Translations under genes and position numbers: made by a program | The notes under the pieces: model-generated | Told to the model about the DNA's origin: nothing | What the model saw: the letters and a program-made list of their open reading frames with translations, nothing else | Databases searched by the model: none | Shown here: positions 51,968 to 59,560 of the stretch, piece after piece | How positions within the stretch are numbered: the first letter of the stretch is position 1 | Layout of the letters: each line of letters begins with the position of its first letter | NCBI GenBank assembly: GCA_045580835.1 | Contig: JAZNOM010000091.1 | Span: 5,088 to 69,087, forward strand | Reading direction: 5' to 3' | DNA from: UMGS902 sp045580835 | Lineage (GTDB): Bacteria > Bacillota > Clostridia > Oscillospirales > CAG-272 | Length of the DNA stretch: 64,000 nt

Positions 51968-53779
51968 TTATTTCTTCTCAATTGCCTTGGGTCTGCAGTT
52001 ACTCATACATACGCCGCACTTCACGCACTTAGCTGCATCAATGGTAAAGGATGCGAGCTTGTGGCCGGGAGCGATGTAATCGGTTCTTTCAATAGCGTTA
52101 ACAGGACAGTTCTTTGCACAGAGACCACAGCCGATACACTTATCCTTGTCGATAGTGAAGCTGAGAAGGCTCTTACATACGCCTGCAGGACACTTCTTGT
52201 CCACAACGTGAGCAATGTACTCATCGCGGAAGTACTGAAGTGTAGAAAGAACAGGGTTAGGAGCAGTCTGTCCGAGACCGCAGAGAGAACCTGCCTTGAT
52301 GTACTGTGCAAGCTCTTCAAGTCTGTCGATATCTTCAAGTTCGCCCTTACCTGCGATAATCTTGTCAAGGATTTCAAGCATACGCTTGGTACCGATACGG
52401 CAAGGAGTACACTTACCGCAGGACTCGTCAACTGTGAAGTCGAGGAAGAATCTTGCGATGTCAACCATACAGTTGTCCTCGTCCATAACGATAAGTCCGC
52501 CGGAGCCCATCATGGAGCCGAGAGCGATAAGGTTGTCGTAGTCGATAGGAGTGTCGATAAGGTGAGCAGGGATACAACCGCCGGAAGGACCACCGGTCTG
52601 TGCAGCCTTGAACTTCTTACCGTTAGGAATACCGCCGCCGATCTCCTCGATAACTTCGCGGAGAGTGGTACCCATAGGAATTTCTACAAGGCCGGTGTTG
52701 GTAATCTTACCGCCGAGAGCGAATACCTTTGTACCCTTGGACTTTTCGGTACCCATGGAAGGAAACCAGTCAGAACGGTTAAGGATAATCTGAGGAATGT
52801 TTGCATAGGTTTCTACGTTGTTAAGAACGGTAGGCTTGTTGAAAAGACCCTTTTCTGCAGGGAACGGAGGACGGGGACGAGGCTCGCCGCGGTTACCCTC
52901 GATAGAAGTCATAAGTGCAGTCTCTTCGCCGCAAACGAATGCACCTGCGCCGAGACGGATAAACATATCAAATTCAAAGCCGGTGCCGAAGATATCCTTG
53001 CCAAGGAGGCCGTATTCACGAGCCTGATCAATAGCAATCTGGAGACGCTGTACAGCGATAGGATACTCTGCACGAACGTATACGTAACCCTCGGTAGCAC
53101 CGATAGCATAGCCTGCGATAGCCATTGCTTCGATAAGTGCATGGGGGTCACCTTCAAGAATGGAACGGTCCATGAACGCGCCGGGGTCACCCTCGTCTGC
53201 GTTACATGCAACATACTTCTGACCGCCCTGAACGAGCTTGCGAGCGAGGTCCCACTTTCTGCCGGTGGGGAATCCGCCGCCGCCGCGTCCGCGGAGACCG
53301 GAATCAAGAACGGTCTGGATAACGCTTTCGGGAGTCATCTCTGTGAGAGCCTTACCGAGCGCTGCATAACCGTCTCTTGCAATATACTCTTCGATGTTTT
53401 CAGGGTTGATAACACCGCAGTTACGAAGCGCAACGCGCTTCTGCTTGCTGTAGAACTTGGTTTCTGCAAGAGAAGAAACTGCTTCCTTCTCGCCTGCCTC
53501 GTGATACTCAAGGCGAGCTACGGGACGGCCCTTAAGAAGGTGCTCGTCAACGATCTCGGGAATATCCTCAGGCTTAACCATGCTGTAGAATGTGCCGTCG
53601 GGGTATACGATCATAACCGGACCGAGAGCACAAAGACCGAAACAACCTGTGATAACGATTTTTACTTCTTCGGTGAGGCCCTTTGCTGCGAGCTCTTTTT
53701 CAAGAGTCTCTTTGAGAGCCAAACTTCCGGAGGAAGTACAACCGGTACCGCCGCAAATCAATACATGTGTGCGAATCAT
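51968..53779 (-). CDS. hydB: NuoF-like subunit (HydB) of the bifurcating hydrogenase
   Basis: 603 residues. Carries the NADH and FMN sites where electrons are split or combined. N-terminal [2Fe-2S] thioredoxin-like domain (Cys9, 14, 46, 50), then GLRGRGGGGFPTGRKWDLAR and YVACNADEGDPGAFMDRSIL (FMN/NADH), SLBB domain, ESCGKCTPCRIGTKRM ([4Fe-4S]), and two C-terminal [4Fe-4S] sites (CIGCGLCAKNCPVNAIE, CVKCGVCMSNCRPKAIEKK). This is the HydB layout, longer than complex I NuoF. ATG 53779 has GGAGG. Lies between the 2Fe-2S protein and hydA. Confidence 0.94.
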   Translation of the reverse strand: MIRTHVLICGGTGCTSSGSLALKETLEKELAAKGLTEEVKIVITGCFGLCALGPVMIVYPDGTFYSMVKPEDIPEIVDEHLLKGRPVARLEYHEAGEKEAVSSLAETKFYSKQKRVALRNCGVINPENIEEYIARDGYAALGKALTEMTPESVIQTVLDSGLRGRGGGGFPTGRKWDLARKLVQGGQKYVACNADEGDPGAFMDRSILEGDPHALIEAMAIAGYAIGATEGYVYVRAEYPIAVQRLQIAIDQAREYGLLGKDIFGTGFEFDMFIRLGAGAFVCGEETALMTSIEGNRGEPRPRPPFPAEKGLFNKPTVLNNVETYANIPQIILNRSDWFPSMGTEKSKGTKVFALGGKITNTGLVEIPMGTTLREVIEEIGGGIPNGKKFKAAQTGGPSGGCIPAHLIDTPIDYDNLIALGSMMGSGGLIVMDEDNCMVDIARFFLDFTVDESCGKCTPCRIGTKRMLEILDKIIAGKGELEDIDRLEELAQYIKAGSLCGLGQTAPNPVLSTLQYFRDEYIAHVVDKKCPAGVCKSLLSFTIDKDKCIGCGLCAKNCPVNAIERTDYIAPGHKLASFTIDAAKCVKCGVCMSNCRPKAIEKK

Positions 53780-53797
53780 TTTATTTCCTCCGTTTAA

Positions 53798-54163
53798 TTA
53801 TTTATTACCGATAACATAATCGGTTACAACCTTGCCGCCCTTGATGTGCTCTTCAACAACGCGCTTTGCCTTGTCTGCATCCATCTTAACGTATGTAACC
53901 TTTTCCTTGCCGTCTTCGAATACTTCTACAACGGGCTCGTACTGGCAAATACCGATACAACCGGTCTGGGTAACGGTCACCTTTTCGGAAAGACCTGCCG
54001 CGTTAACCGCCTCAACGAAAGCGGAGAGTACGGGGCGTGCGCCTGCTGCGATACCGCAGGTAGCCATACCAACAACTACTCTTACATCACCGCTGCCTTC
54101 ACGCATAGCAACCTTATCCTGCATTTTTGCCTTAATTGCTGCAAGTTCTGCTAAAGATTTCAT
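53798..54163 (-). CDS. Thioredoxin-like [2Fe-2S] ferredoxin of the hydrogenase operon
   Basis: 121 residues. A helical start (SLAELAAIKAKMQDKVAMRE) and a [2Fe-2S] thioredoxin-like fold with MATCGIAAG and QTGCIGICQYEP (three of the four Cys expected; the fourth is not obvious before Cys36). Resembles the N-terminal domain of HydB. Such small proteins are common in hydABC operons and may shuttle electrons or assist assembly. ATG 54163 has GGAGG. Only 18 bp separate it from hydB. Confidence 0.85.
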   Translation of the reverse strand: MKSLAELAAIKAKMQDKVAMREGSGDVRVVVGMATCGIAAGARPVLSAFVEAVNAAGLSEKVTVTQTGCIGICQYEPVVEVFEDGKEKVTYVKMDADKAKRVVEEHIKGGKVVTDYVIGNK

Positions 54164-54180
54164 GGTTTACACCTCCAAAA

Positions 54181-54735
54181 TTATTCAGATAAATCATATT
54201 GTTCGCTTAAAAATCCGCGTACCCACTGCAAAATCTCCGGCTCGCCAAGCGAAATGTCGCCAAGCACCGCACGAAGCTCTTTTGTGTCCATCTCCACGTT
54301 AAATCGGGGAGTTTTATGCACATAAAGATAATCAACCTCGGGATGCCCTTGTAAAAGCACCTCAATGGTGGATATCATGTCACCGACCGGCGTCATGTCT
54401 ATGTGCTTTGTGTCAAAGGTGGCACACACCGTGGTGCCATGCTCGTCAGGATAATTCTTTTCATCCTTTGAAACAATGTTAAGCGCACCGCCCGTCTGCT
54501 CGCATGCAAGCTTTAGAAGCGGAATGCCCATACCAACCTTTCTTGTGGTACGCGTTGTATAAAACGGATCCATTACCGTGCGCAACGTTTCTTCGCTCAT
54601 ACCGCAACCGTCGTCGGTGATAGTGAGCGTAAGCCAGCCGTCATCGTTTTCGATAAGCGAAATGATGATATTTTTTGCGCGCGCCGTAATAGAGTTCTGA
54701 GTGATATCGAGAATATTCAGCGATAACTCTTTCAT
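54181..54735 (-). CDS. GHKL ATPase (histidine kinase-like) in hydrogenase operon
   Basis: 184 residues. Bergerat-fold ATP site: LNILDITQNSITARAKNI (N box), TITDDGCGMSEE (G1), VGMGIPLLKLACEQTGG (G2). There is no phosphoacceptor His, sensor or membrane domain, so it is more likely an RsbW/SpoIIAB-type kinase or a partner switch than a full sensor kinase. No clear ribosome site; the ATG lies 6 bp after hydC, so translation is probably coupled. Genes of this type recur between hydC and hydB in Clostridia. A second GHKL protein is at 58655-59077. Confidence 0.87.
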   Translation of the reverse strand: MKELSLNILDITQNSITARAKNIIISLIENDDGWLTLTITDDGCGMSEETLRTVMDPFYTTRTTRKVGMGIPLLKLACEQTGGALNIVSKDEKNYPDEHGTTVCATFDTKHIDMTPVGDMISTIEVLLQGHPEVDYLYVHKTPRFNVEMDTKELRAVLGDISLGEPEILQWVRGFLSEQYDLSE

Positions 54736-54741
54736 AAAGAA

Positions 54742-55236
54742 TTATTTGTACTCTGCGATAATGTTAGGAACATCTTTTGTAGTAAGTCTGCCGTAAACGT
54801 TGCCGTTAACAGTCAAAACGGGTGCAAGACCACAAGCACCGATGCAACGGGTAGCCTCAAGAGACCACTTGCCGTCGGGGGATGTGCCGCCGCCTACAAG
54901 ACCGAGTTCTTCGCCAAACTTTTCATAAATATCGCCGCTGCCCTTAACGTAGCAAGCAGTACCAAGACATACTGCTACTGCAACCTCACCCTTGGGGTTG
55001 AGTGCAAACTGAGAGTAGAATGTAGCGATACCGAAAATCTCCTCAACGGGCTTGCCGGTGTGCTTTGCAATAATCTGCATTACCTCTACGGGAAGATAAC
55101 CGTAGACATCCTGCGCCTGCTGAAGAATAGGCATCATTGCGCCTCTCTCATTCTTGTGAGCGTCGATAATTTCGAGGAGCTTTGCTTCCTGCTCTTTTGT
55201 GCCGCGAAATTCGACCTGAGTCAATTGCTTTTTCAT
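54742..55236 (-). CDS. hydC: NuoE-like subunit (HydC) of the bifurcating hydrogenase
   Basis: 164 residues. [2Fe-2S] subunit: FYSQFALNPKGEVAVAVCLG, CLGTACYVKGSGDIYEKFGE and TRCIGACGLAPVLTVNG give the four Cys ligands of the NuoE fold. Helical N-terminus PILQQAQDVYGYLPVEVMQI is typical. ATG 55236 has GGAGG. First gene of the hydC-GHKL-2Fe2S-hydB-hydA operon, after a structured leader (55237-55360). Confidence 0.93.
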   Translation of the reverse strand: MKKQLTQVEFRGTKEQEAKLLEIIDAHKNERGAMMPILQQAQDVYGYLPVEVMQIIAKHTGKPVEEIFGIATFYSQFALNPKGEVAVAVCLGTACYVKGSGDIYEKFGEELGLVGGGTSPDGKWSLEATRCIGACGLAPVLTVNGNVYGRLTTKDVPNIIAEYK

Positions 55237-55360
55237 AGTTCGAACCTACCTCCTGTGATTTCATTAAATAAATTTATTTCAATTTTATTTAATCCGTTCC
55301 TTGCGCGATGGCAACGCGAAAAAAGCGTACTACCCCGCATACAAAAACATTATACTATAC
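55237..55360 (-). promoter_or_regulatory. Promoter and structured leader of the hydC operon
   Basis: A TATAAT box (minus strand 55354-55349) precedes a leader of about 105 nt. It contains a CGCG-flanked hairpin near 55303-55318 and a 10 bp AT-only stem, ATTAAATAAA / TTTATTTAAT (55263-55272, 55284-55293), just before the ribosome site. Confidence 0.4.
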
Positions 55361-55456
55361 TTTTTTAAAAAAATCTATAGTTTCAGTGATTTTTTTCTGA
55401 AAAATGTCGAAAATTTAACGAAGTTTTTTTGTGCGAAGTAAATAAAAAGCACCATA

Positions 55457-55572
55457 TGTCATCCTGAGGAGCGAAGCTACGAAGGATCTGCATCCCGCAA
55501 GGGATGTCTAAAAGAAGAAAAACCTTGCCCAAAGCAAGGTTTTCAGATTCTTCGCATGCGCTCAGAATGACA
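55457..55572. mobile_element. MITE-like palindromic element
   Basis: 116 bp with terminal inverted repeats TGTCATCCTGAG / CTCAGAATGACA (11 of 12), extending imperfectly about 30 bp inward (ACGAAGGATCTG against CAGATTCTTCGC). It contains the hairpin GCATCCC-GCAA-GGGATG and a terminator-like stem. A one-ended copy lies at 56828-56855. No transposase present. Confidence 0.75.
55519..55543 (-). terminator. Terminator-like hairpin inside the MITE
   Basis: 10 bp stem AAAACCTTGC / GCAAGGTTTT, loop CCAAA, TTTTTC on the minus strand. It follows the PHP gene and may terminate it. Confidence 0.65.
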
Positions 55573-55574
55573 AG

Positions 55575-56312
55575 TTAGTGTTTTCTTAAATATTCAAAAA
55601 ATGCTTTTCTTACGGCATCTTCGTCCGACGGGTCTGCATCAAGCTCGATGAAGTTCACCGCTTCGTTTATGCTTGTTACGCGGTGCGCATCCGAATCGAC
55701 AAGCACAAGTGCGTTTTTTACTTCTGCATACTTTTCGCGGTATTCATCCACATTTGCACTATCGTTGAACTCGACTGCGGTAAATCCGGGTTCGGGCGGA
55801 ACATCTCCAAGCACGGCGATAATACCGTTTGAAGTGCGGTCAATGTGTGCAGGAAAAACAAATGCGCCATGTTCCCTGGCAAGTGCTACGCCCTCATCAA
55901 GCGAAAGTGTAGTCGATGTGATTAGCAGGATTTCTTCAGTGCCTGTGACCTCGTCATCCTCGTTCATATAATACTGACCGCCGAACATCGCAACGTCATT
56001 TTTAAACGGCATCATGTAGTTGTCCTTTACCGTATGCCAGAACTTCATCGCGTTGTCATATTCCTCAAAAAGGCAGACAATATGCACACTTTCTGCGGTT
56101 TCAAGTTCCATTCCTGCTATCGGCACAACGCCGTATGCGTGGCACGCTGCAAAAAACGCAGGGAGATTTCCGCAGGAATTGTGGTCGGTGAGCGCGGCAA
56201 TATTGAGTCCGTTGAGCGCGGCAATACCTGCCATTGTAACAGGTGTCATATCATCATCTGCACACGGCGAAAGGCAGGAATGCATATGTAGGTCATAGTA
56301 AAATTTTGGCAT
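55575..56312 (-). CDS. PHP domain phosphoesterase
   Basis: 245 residues. PHP-family metal site: DLHMHSCLSPCADDDMTP (HxH, residues 7-9), ALTDHNSCGN and IAGMELETAESVH. Related proteins hydrolyse nucleotides or histidinol phosphate; the substrate here is unknown. ATG 56312 has GGAGG. Lies between the sensory hydrogenase genes and hydC, an arrangement I recall from other Clostridia, so a signalling role (for example, nucleotide turnover) is plausible. Confidence 0.85.
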   Translation of the reverse strand: MPKFYYDLHMHSCLSPCADDDMTPVTMAGIAALNGLNIAALTDHNSCGNLPAFFAACHAYGVVPIAGMELETAESVHIVCLFEEYDNAMKFWHTVKDNYMMPFKNDVAMFGGQYYMNEDDEVTGTEEILLITSTTLSLDEGVALAREHGAFVFPAHIDRTSNGIIAVLGDVPPEPGFTAVEFNDSANVDEYREKYAEVKNALVLVDSDAHRVTSINEAVNFIELDADPSDEDAVRKAFFEYLRKH

Positions 56313-56355
56313 ATGTATTCCCTCCTTTCAATAGATTCTTTAACAATCATACGCA

Positions 56356-56805
56356 CTAATCCGTTTCTTGCGTGTTGTCTGCATTACGAGTAAACACCAA
56401 TTCATCATATTTTCCGGAAAACACTGTATCAGAGTCTTTGTCCACTTTAATTACTAACTTATCCGGAGCAAAAGTACATTCGCCGGAAAATTCAGGAACC
56501 TCATAAAAAATTGAATTTGAAGTTTTTTCAGTAATCTGAAAAAAAACTTGGTTGGTTTGATGAATAAAACACAGTCTGAATTTGATAGGGCGATCATTAA
56601 TTATAACTTCGCCTTTCGGAAAATCGAATTCTTCGGATTCAACATCTACCTCGACCCACGCTTTAGGATCCTCACAAACCCATTTAGCAGAACCATAATC
56701 CCAAGGCCGTTTTCCATGGTAAGGGTCGAAATTGCAACTAATAAAAGACAAACAAAGAAATGCACAAGCAAGAGCAAATATTCTGCGCAATACTATCACC
56801 ACCAT
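56356..56805 (-). CDS. Small probable lipoprotein of unknown function
   Basis: 149 residues. Hydrophobic N-terminus LRRIFALACAFLCLSFISC ends in a possible lipobox (Cys24), followed by beta-rich sequence (WVEVDVESEEFDFPKGEVII). No family recognised. ATG 56805 is assumed; a TTG at 56790 is also possible and no clear ribosome site decides. It interrupts the hydrogenase-linked genes and abuts a one-ended MITE copy, so it may be an insertion. Confidence 0.6.
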   Translation of the reverse strand: MVVIVLRRIFALACAFLCLSFISCNFDPYHGKRPWDYGSAKWVCEDPKAWVEVDVESEEFDFPKGEVIINDRPIKFRLCFIHQTNQVFFQITEKTSNSIFYEVPEFSGECTFAPDKLVIKVDKDSDTVFSGKYDELVFTRNADNTQETD

Positions 56806-56827
56806 TCACAAGACTCGCTGCGCTCGC

Positions 56828-56855
56828 ATATCCTTCGCATTCGCTCAGGATGACA
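56828..56855. repeat. One-ended copy of the MITE terminal repeat
   Basis: ATCCTTCGCATTCGCTCAGG and TGACA match the right-hand terminal repeat of the 55457-55572 element. The opposite end is not seen nearby. Confidence 0.6.
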
Positions 56856-56865
56856 GATAGTTTAG

Positions 56866-57192
56866 TTATATCATTCTCGCAAGCTCTACGCAGTTTTCAT
56901 ATATACCTTTATCGCTGACAAGCAGGTTTACGTCCTGCTCGGAGGCGCGGGCGATTACATCCTCGCCGATTTCCGCGCCCTCGCAGACAACGATTGCCGC
57001 TACATCGCGGAGCATTGCAACCGCTACGATATTGACATTGGACATAATTGTAAACCATGCGGCGTCACTCGGTGCTTTACCCATTACCCAACTGAGAAGG
57101 TCGCCTGCATAACCGCCGGTCACTTCCCTATCGCCGTCGGGCATGGAAAGCACCTTTAAATTTAGTTTTTCTGCAAATTCTTTTACTGTCAT
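56866..57192 (-). CDS. DRTGG domain protein, copy 1
   Basis: 108 residues with one DRTGG-type regulatory domain: VTGGYAGDLLSWVMGKAP, WFTIMSNVNIVAVAMLRDVA and LLVSDKGIYENCVELARMI. In other proteins DRTGG domains accompany phosphotransacetylase or CBS domains and may bind ligands. ATG 57192 gives the family start MTVKEFAEKLNLKV. Preceded by a three-way-junction inverted-repeat element and HydS. A second DRTGG protein is at 59090-59443. Confidence 0.85.
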   Translation of the reverse strand: MTVKEFAEKLNLKVLSMPDGDREVTGGYAGDLLSWVMGKAPSDAAWFTIMSNVNIVAVAMLRDVAAIVVCEGAEIGEDVIARASEQDVNLLVSDKGIYENCVELARMI

Positions 57193-57218
57193 TTTACGAC
57201 CATTCCTTTCTGTGTCGC

Positions 57219-57289
57219 GTGAGTTTTGTCGGTTTCGGTGCATACCGAAATTTGCGCCCACATTTTGGCGCAAAAGGTACAAAACTCAC
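57219..57289 (-). ncRNA. Predicted three-way-junction RNA element (or structured repeat)
   Basis: Outer 11 bp stem GTGAGTTTTGT / ACAAAACTCAC encloses two hairpins: TTTCGGT-GCAT-ACCGAAA (57233-57250) and TTTGCGCC-N8-GGCGCAAA (57251-57274). All stems are perfect by eye. It lies in the 109 bp between HydS and the DRTGG gene, about 25 nt before the DRTGG start. It matches no riboswitch I know; it could also be a mobile palindromic repeat. Confidence 0.5.
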
Positions 57290-57315
57290 AGTCTGAAAGA
57301 TTTATCTTTCAGACT
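57290..57315 (-). terminator. Hairpin spanning the HydS stop codon
   Basis: 12 bp perfect stem AGTCTGAAAGAT / ATCTTTCAGACT with a 2 nt loop. The last Ser-Glu-Arg codons and the stop form part of it. No T-run follows, so termination is doubtful. Confidence 0.45.
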
Positions 57316-58618
57316 TGTCCTCCGAGGGATTATAGGTTTCATGCACTATCTTGCCGAGATGGTCATAGATAGAATGAATCTGTCGGCGCATTTCGATGAT
57401 ACAATCGTCCTCATGCGCCTCGCCACGCACGATATCCTCGGCAAGCGCTGCGCACGTTGGTGCGCCGCATGAGCCGCAGTCAATCTGCGGGAAGCACTTG
57501 GCTATGGTCTGTATCTTCTGCATCTTGCGCATAGCCTCGGCGCGGTCGGGATCAAGTTTTAAAACGGGGTTATATTCGACCTTTGCATCCCAGAGCATGG
57601 AATCTGTATCATCAGTTTCAATGCGCGTCTTTGTAACCGGCAAATAGCGACGCATAATATGTAGTCTTGCGCGCGCAATATACGGGTTTTCTACATTGAG
57701 AGCACCGCCTACGCAACCGCCGTTGCATGAATTAAGCTCAATAAACTCAAGGCCAGCAAAGTTCTCTTTTTCAATCTCATCAAGCACCTTGATGACATTT
57801 TCAATTCCGTCAGCAGCAAGATATTTATCATTGAGAAGCGCAGAGCTTTCGCCGCCGGTGCCTGCCCAGCTTACGCCGATTCTGCCGGTCTTTGAGTCGC
57901 TTTCAGGAAACTGAATCTTATTCATCGCACCAACGAGCTTAAAATAAATATCACGAATCGCAAGGACACCGTCTATTTTACTTTTTTCTGTGCCAAGCGG
58001 ATTTCTCACATAGCTAACCTTTGCAGGGCAAGGTGAGATAAACAGCGCACAAATATCCTCTTCTTTGAGTTCGGGGTGCTTTTTCATTGCCTCCTCTTTT
58101 GCCATGCGTGCGGCTATTTCAACCGGCGGCAAAATGGGAAGCACATTGTCAAGCAGATACGGAAAACGCACGCTGATAAGGCGCACTACCGAAGGGCATG
58201 CCGAACTTATCACAGGTTTTGGAGTGTCCTCACGCTTTAAATATTCTCTTGTAAACTCGGAAACGATTTCTGCCGCACGGGCAACCTCAAAAACATCGTC
58301 AAAGCCGCATTCAAGCAATCCCGAAACAACATAGTCAAGGTCATCAAGACGGTCAAACTGACCGTAGAGTGCAGGTGCAGGGAGTGCGATTTTCCATTTG
58401 TAATCCTTAAAATCGTCAAGGCGGTCAAAGTCCGCCGTTTTTGCCTGATACGGGCAAACTCTGATACATTCGCCGCAATCTATACACCGTTCCGCACGAA
58501 TAACGGCATGGCCGTTTCGTATTCGTATGGCTTCGGTGGGGCAACGCTTAAGGCAATAAGTGCAGCCCTTACATTTATCCACATCGAGTAAAACCGAGTG
58601 GTTGATTTTTTCTGTCAT
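57302..58618 (-). CDS. HydS-like (putative sensory) [FeFe] hydrogenase-related protein
   Basis: 438 residues. Two N-terminal [4Fe-4S] sites (Cys16/19/22/26 and 45/48/51/55), an H-cluster-like domain, and a C-terminal [4Fe-4S] domain of RnfB/ACS type (Cys375, 381, 384, 389). H-cluster motifs are altered but keep cluster ligands: SSACPSV (138-144, Cys141; the preceding proton-relay Cys is Ala), SPCPAK (Cys197; the Glu of PCxxKxxE is lost), ELNSCNGGCVGG (Cys298, 302). This Cys-to-Ala change is known from sensory HydS proteins. No PAS domain, so closer to the group D type. ATG 58618 with GGAG. Co-directional with the GHKL and DRTGG genes. Confidence 0.85.
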   Translation of the reverse strand: MTEKINHSVLLDVDKCKGCTYCLKRCPTEAIRIRNGHAVIRAERCIDCGECIRVCPYQAKTADFDRLDDFKDYKWKIALPAPALYGQFDRLDDLDYVVSGLLECGFDDVFEVARAAEIVSEFTREYLKREDTPKPVISSACPSVVRLISVRFPYLLDNVLPILPPVEIAARMAKEEAMKKHPELKEEDICALFISPCPAKVSYVRNPLGTEKSKIDGVLAIRDIYFKLVGAMNKIQFPESDSKTGRIGVSWAGTGGESSALLNDKYLAADGIENVIKVLDEIEKENFAGLEFIELNSCNGGCVGGALNVENPYIARARLHIMRRYLPVTKTRIETDDTDSMLWDAKVEYNPVLKLDPDRAEAMRKMQKIQTIAKCFPQIDCGSCGAPTCAALAEDIVRGEAHEDDCIIEMRRQIHSIYDHLGKIVHETYNPSEDKSER

Positions 58619-58654
58619 TTCAAACTCCTTCCGCCGCGAGCGGCGCAAACAGTG

Positions 58655-59077
58655 TTAGGTATTGACACGCATAGTTATAGTAGTTCCCTCTCCGATAACC
58701 GTGTCAATCTTCATATCATCGGTATGCTTTTTCATGTTTGGAAGTCCCATGCCTGCACCAAATCCAAGCGAACGGATATTATCCGGCGCAGTTGAAAATC
58801 CCTCCTGCATTGCTTTTGCAACATCGGGGATTCCGGGACCTTTATCAGCCAAAACTATCTCTATGTATTCGGGATATACAATGATGTCGGCATCGCCGCC
58901 GTCGGCATGTATAACCATATTTATTTCGCCCTCGTACATCGCAATCGCAACGCGTCGAATGATGTCGGGGTCATAGCCAAGCTGGCGAAGTGCCTTTTTA
59001 GCCTGCACAGACGCATTACCCGCAGAGGTAAAATCCTCGCCGTTTACATCATAATGAAGTTTTAACGGTGTACTCAT
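58655..59077 (-). CDS. Small GHKL ATPase (RsbW/SpoIIAB-like)
   Basis: 140 residues, one Bergerat ATP-binding domain: RRVAIAMYEGEINMVIHADG (N box), VLADKGPGIPD (G1), SLGFGAGMGLPNMKKHTDDM (G2). The size and layout resemble anti-sigma serine kinases of the RsbW class rather than sensor kinases. ATG 59077 has GGAGG and lies 12 bp after a DRTGG gene; HydS follows 36 bp on. A sensor-coupled kinase role is inference. Confidence 0.87.
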   Translation of the reverse strand: MSTPLKLHYDVNGEDFTSAGNASVQAKKALRQLGYDPDIIRRVAIAMYEGEINMVIHADGGDADIIVYPEYIEIVLADKGPGIPDVAKAMQEGFSTAPDNIRSLGFGAGMGLPNMKKHTDDMKIDTVIGEGTTITMRVNT

Positions 59078-59089
59078 TTTGCACCTCCG

Positions 59090-59443
59090 TCAAGTATGAA
59101 GCGAGCCGCCGACAAGTCCGTTTGCATAAAGCTTGCCGCACGCGGGATACATTCTTTCATCGCTTGCAAGCACCACGATGTCGTTATCTCTCGCAAAATC
59201 AATAATATCCTCCGAAGGGTTCTTGCCACGTACAAACACAACGCAGCGCATATCCATCATCGCTGCTGTGCGTACAACCTGCAAGTTTACAAGTCCGGTG
59301 AGCAGCACCGCCTGGTCTTTTACAAAAGCAAGCACATCGCTCATCATGTCACTTCCGCAGGCGGAGTGAACCTCGTTTTCAAGCAGCTCCTCACCGCAAA
59401 GCACCTTTGCATTGAGAAGCTCAACAATTTTAGACATTTTCAT
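59090..59443 (-). CDS. DRTGG domain protein, copy 2
   Basis: 117 residues, one DRTGG-like domain: ELLNAKVLCGEELLENEV, SACGSDMMSDVLAFVKDQAV, VVLASDERMYPACGKLYANG. Similar in plan to the 56866-57192 protein but with more Cys. ATG 59443 has AAAGGA about 10 bp upstream. First gene of the leftward cluster running through the sensory hydrogenase. Confidence 0.83.
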   Translation of the reverse strand: MKMSKIVELLNAKVLCGEELLENEVHSACGSDMMSDVLAFVKDQAVLLTGLVNLQVVRTAAMMDMRCVVFVRGKNPSEDIIDFARDNDIVVLASDERMYPACGKLYANGLVGGSLHT

Positions 59444-59476
59444 AGGAGTAAATTCCTTTCAAGCGGTATATATATC

Positions 59477-59505
59477 ATTATACAACATTGTTAGATTTTT
59501 TTCCA
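59477..59505 (-). promoter_or_regulatory. Promoter of the sensory hydrogenase cluster
   Basis: Minus strand TGGAAA (59505-59500), 17 bp, TATAAT (59482-59477), 33 bp before the DRTGG copy 2 start. Confidence 0.5.
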
Positions 59506-59519
59506 TAGTTTTTGTAAAA

Positions 59520-59549
59520 AACAAAAAGCACCGCTTGCGCGGTGCTTTT
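59520..59549 (-). terminator. Terminator of gapA
   Basis: 11 bp stem AAAAGCACCGC / GCGGTGCTTTT, loop TTGC, T-run on the minus strand. Confidence 0.88.
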
Positions 59550-59560
59550 CATGTTTTAAA

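Noticed and set aside
50237..53797. A 1186-codon open frame on the plus strand opposite hydA and hydB
   Set aside because: The opposite strand encodes two clear, motif-complete hydrogenase subunits. The plus-strand product is Cys/Val-rich without any domain and comes from codon bias.
55457..55572. CRISPR or riboswitch in the hydC upstream region
   Set aside because: There is a single palindromic unit with terminal inverted repeats, which fits a MITE-like element better; no repeat-spacer pattern.
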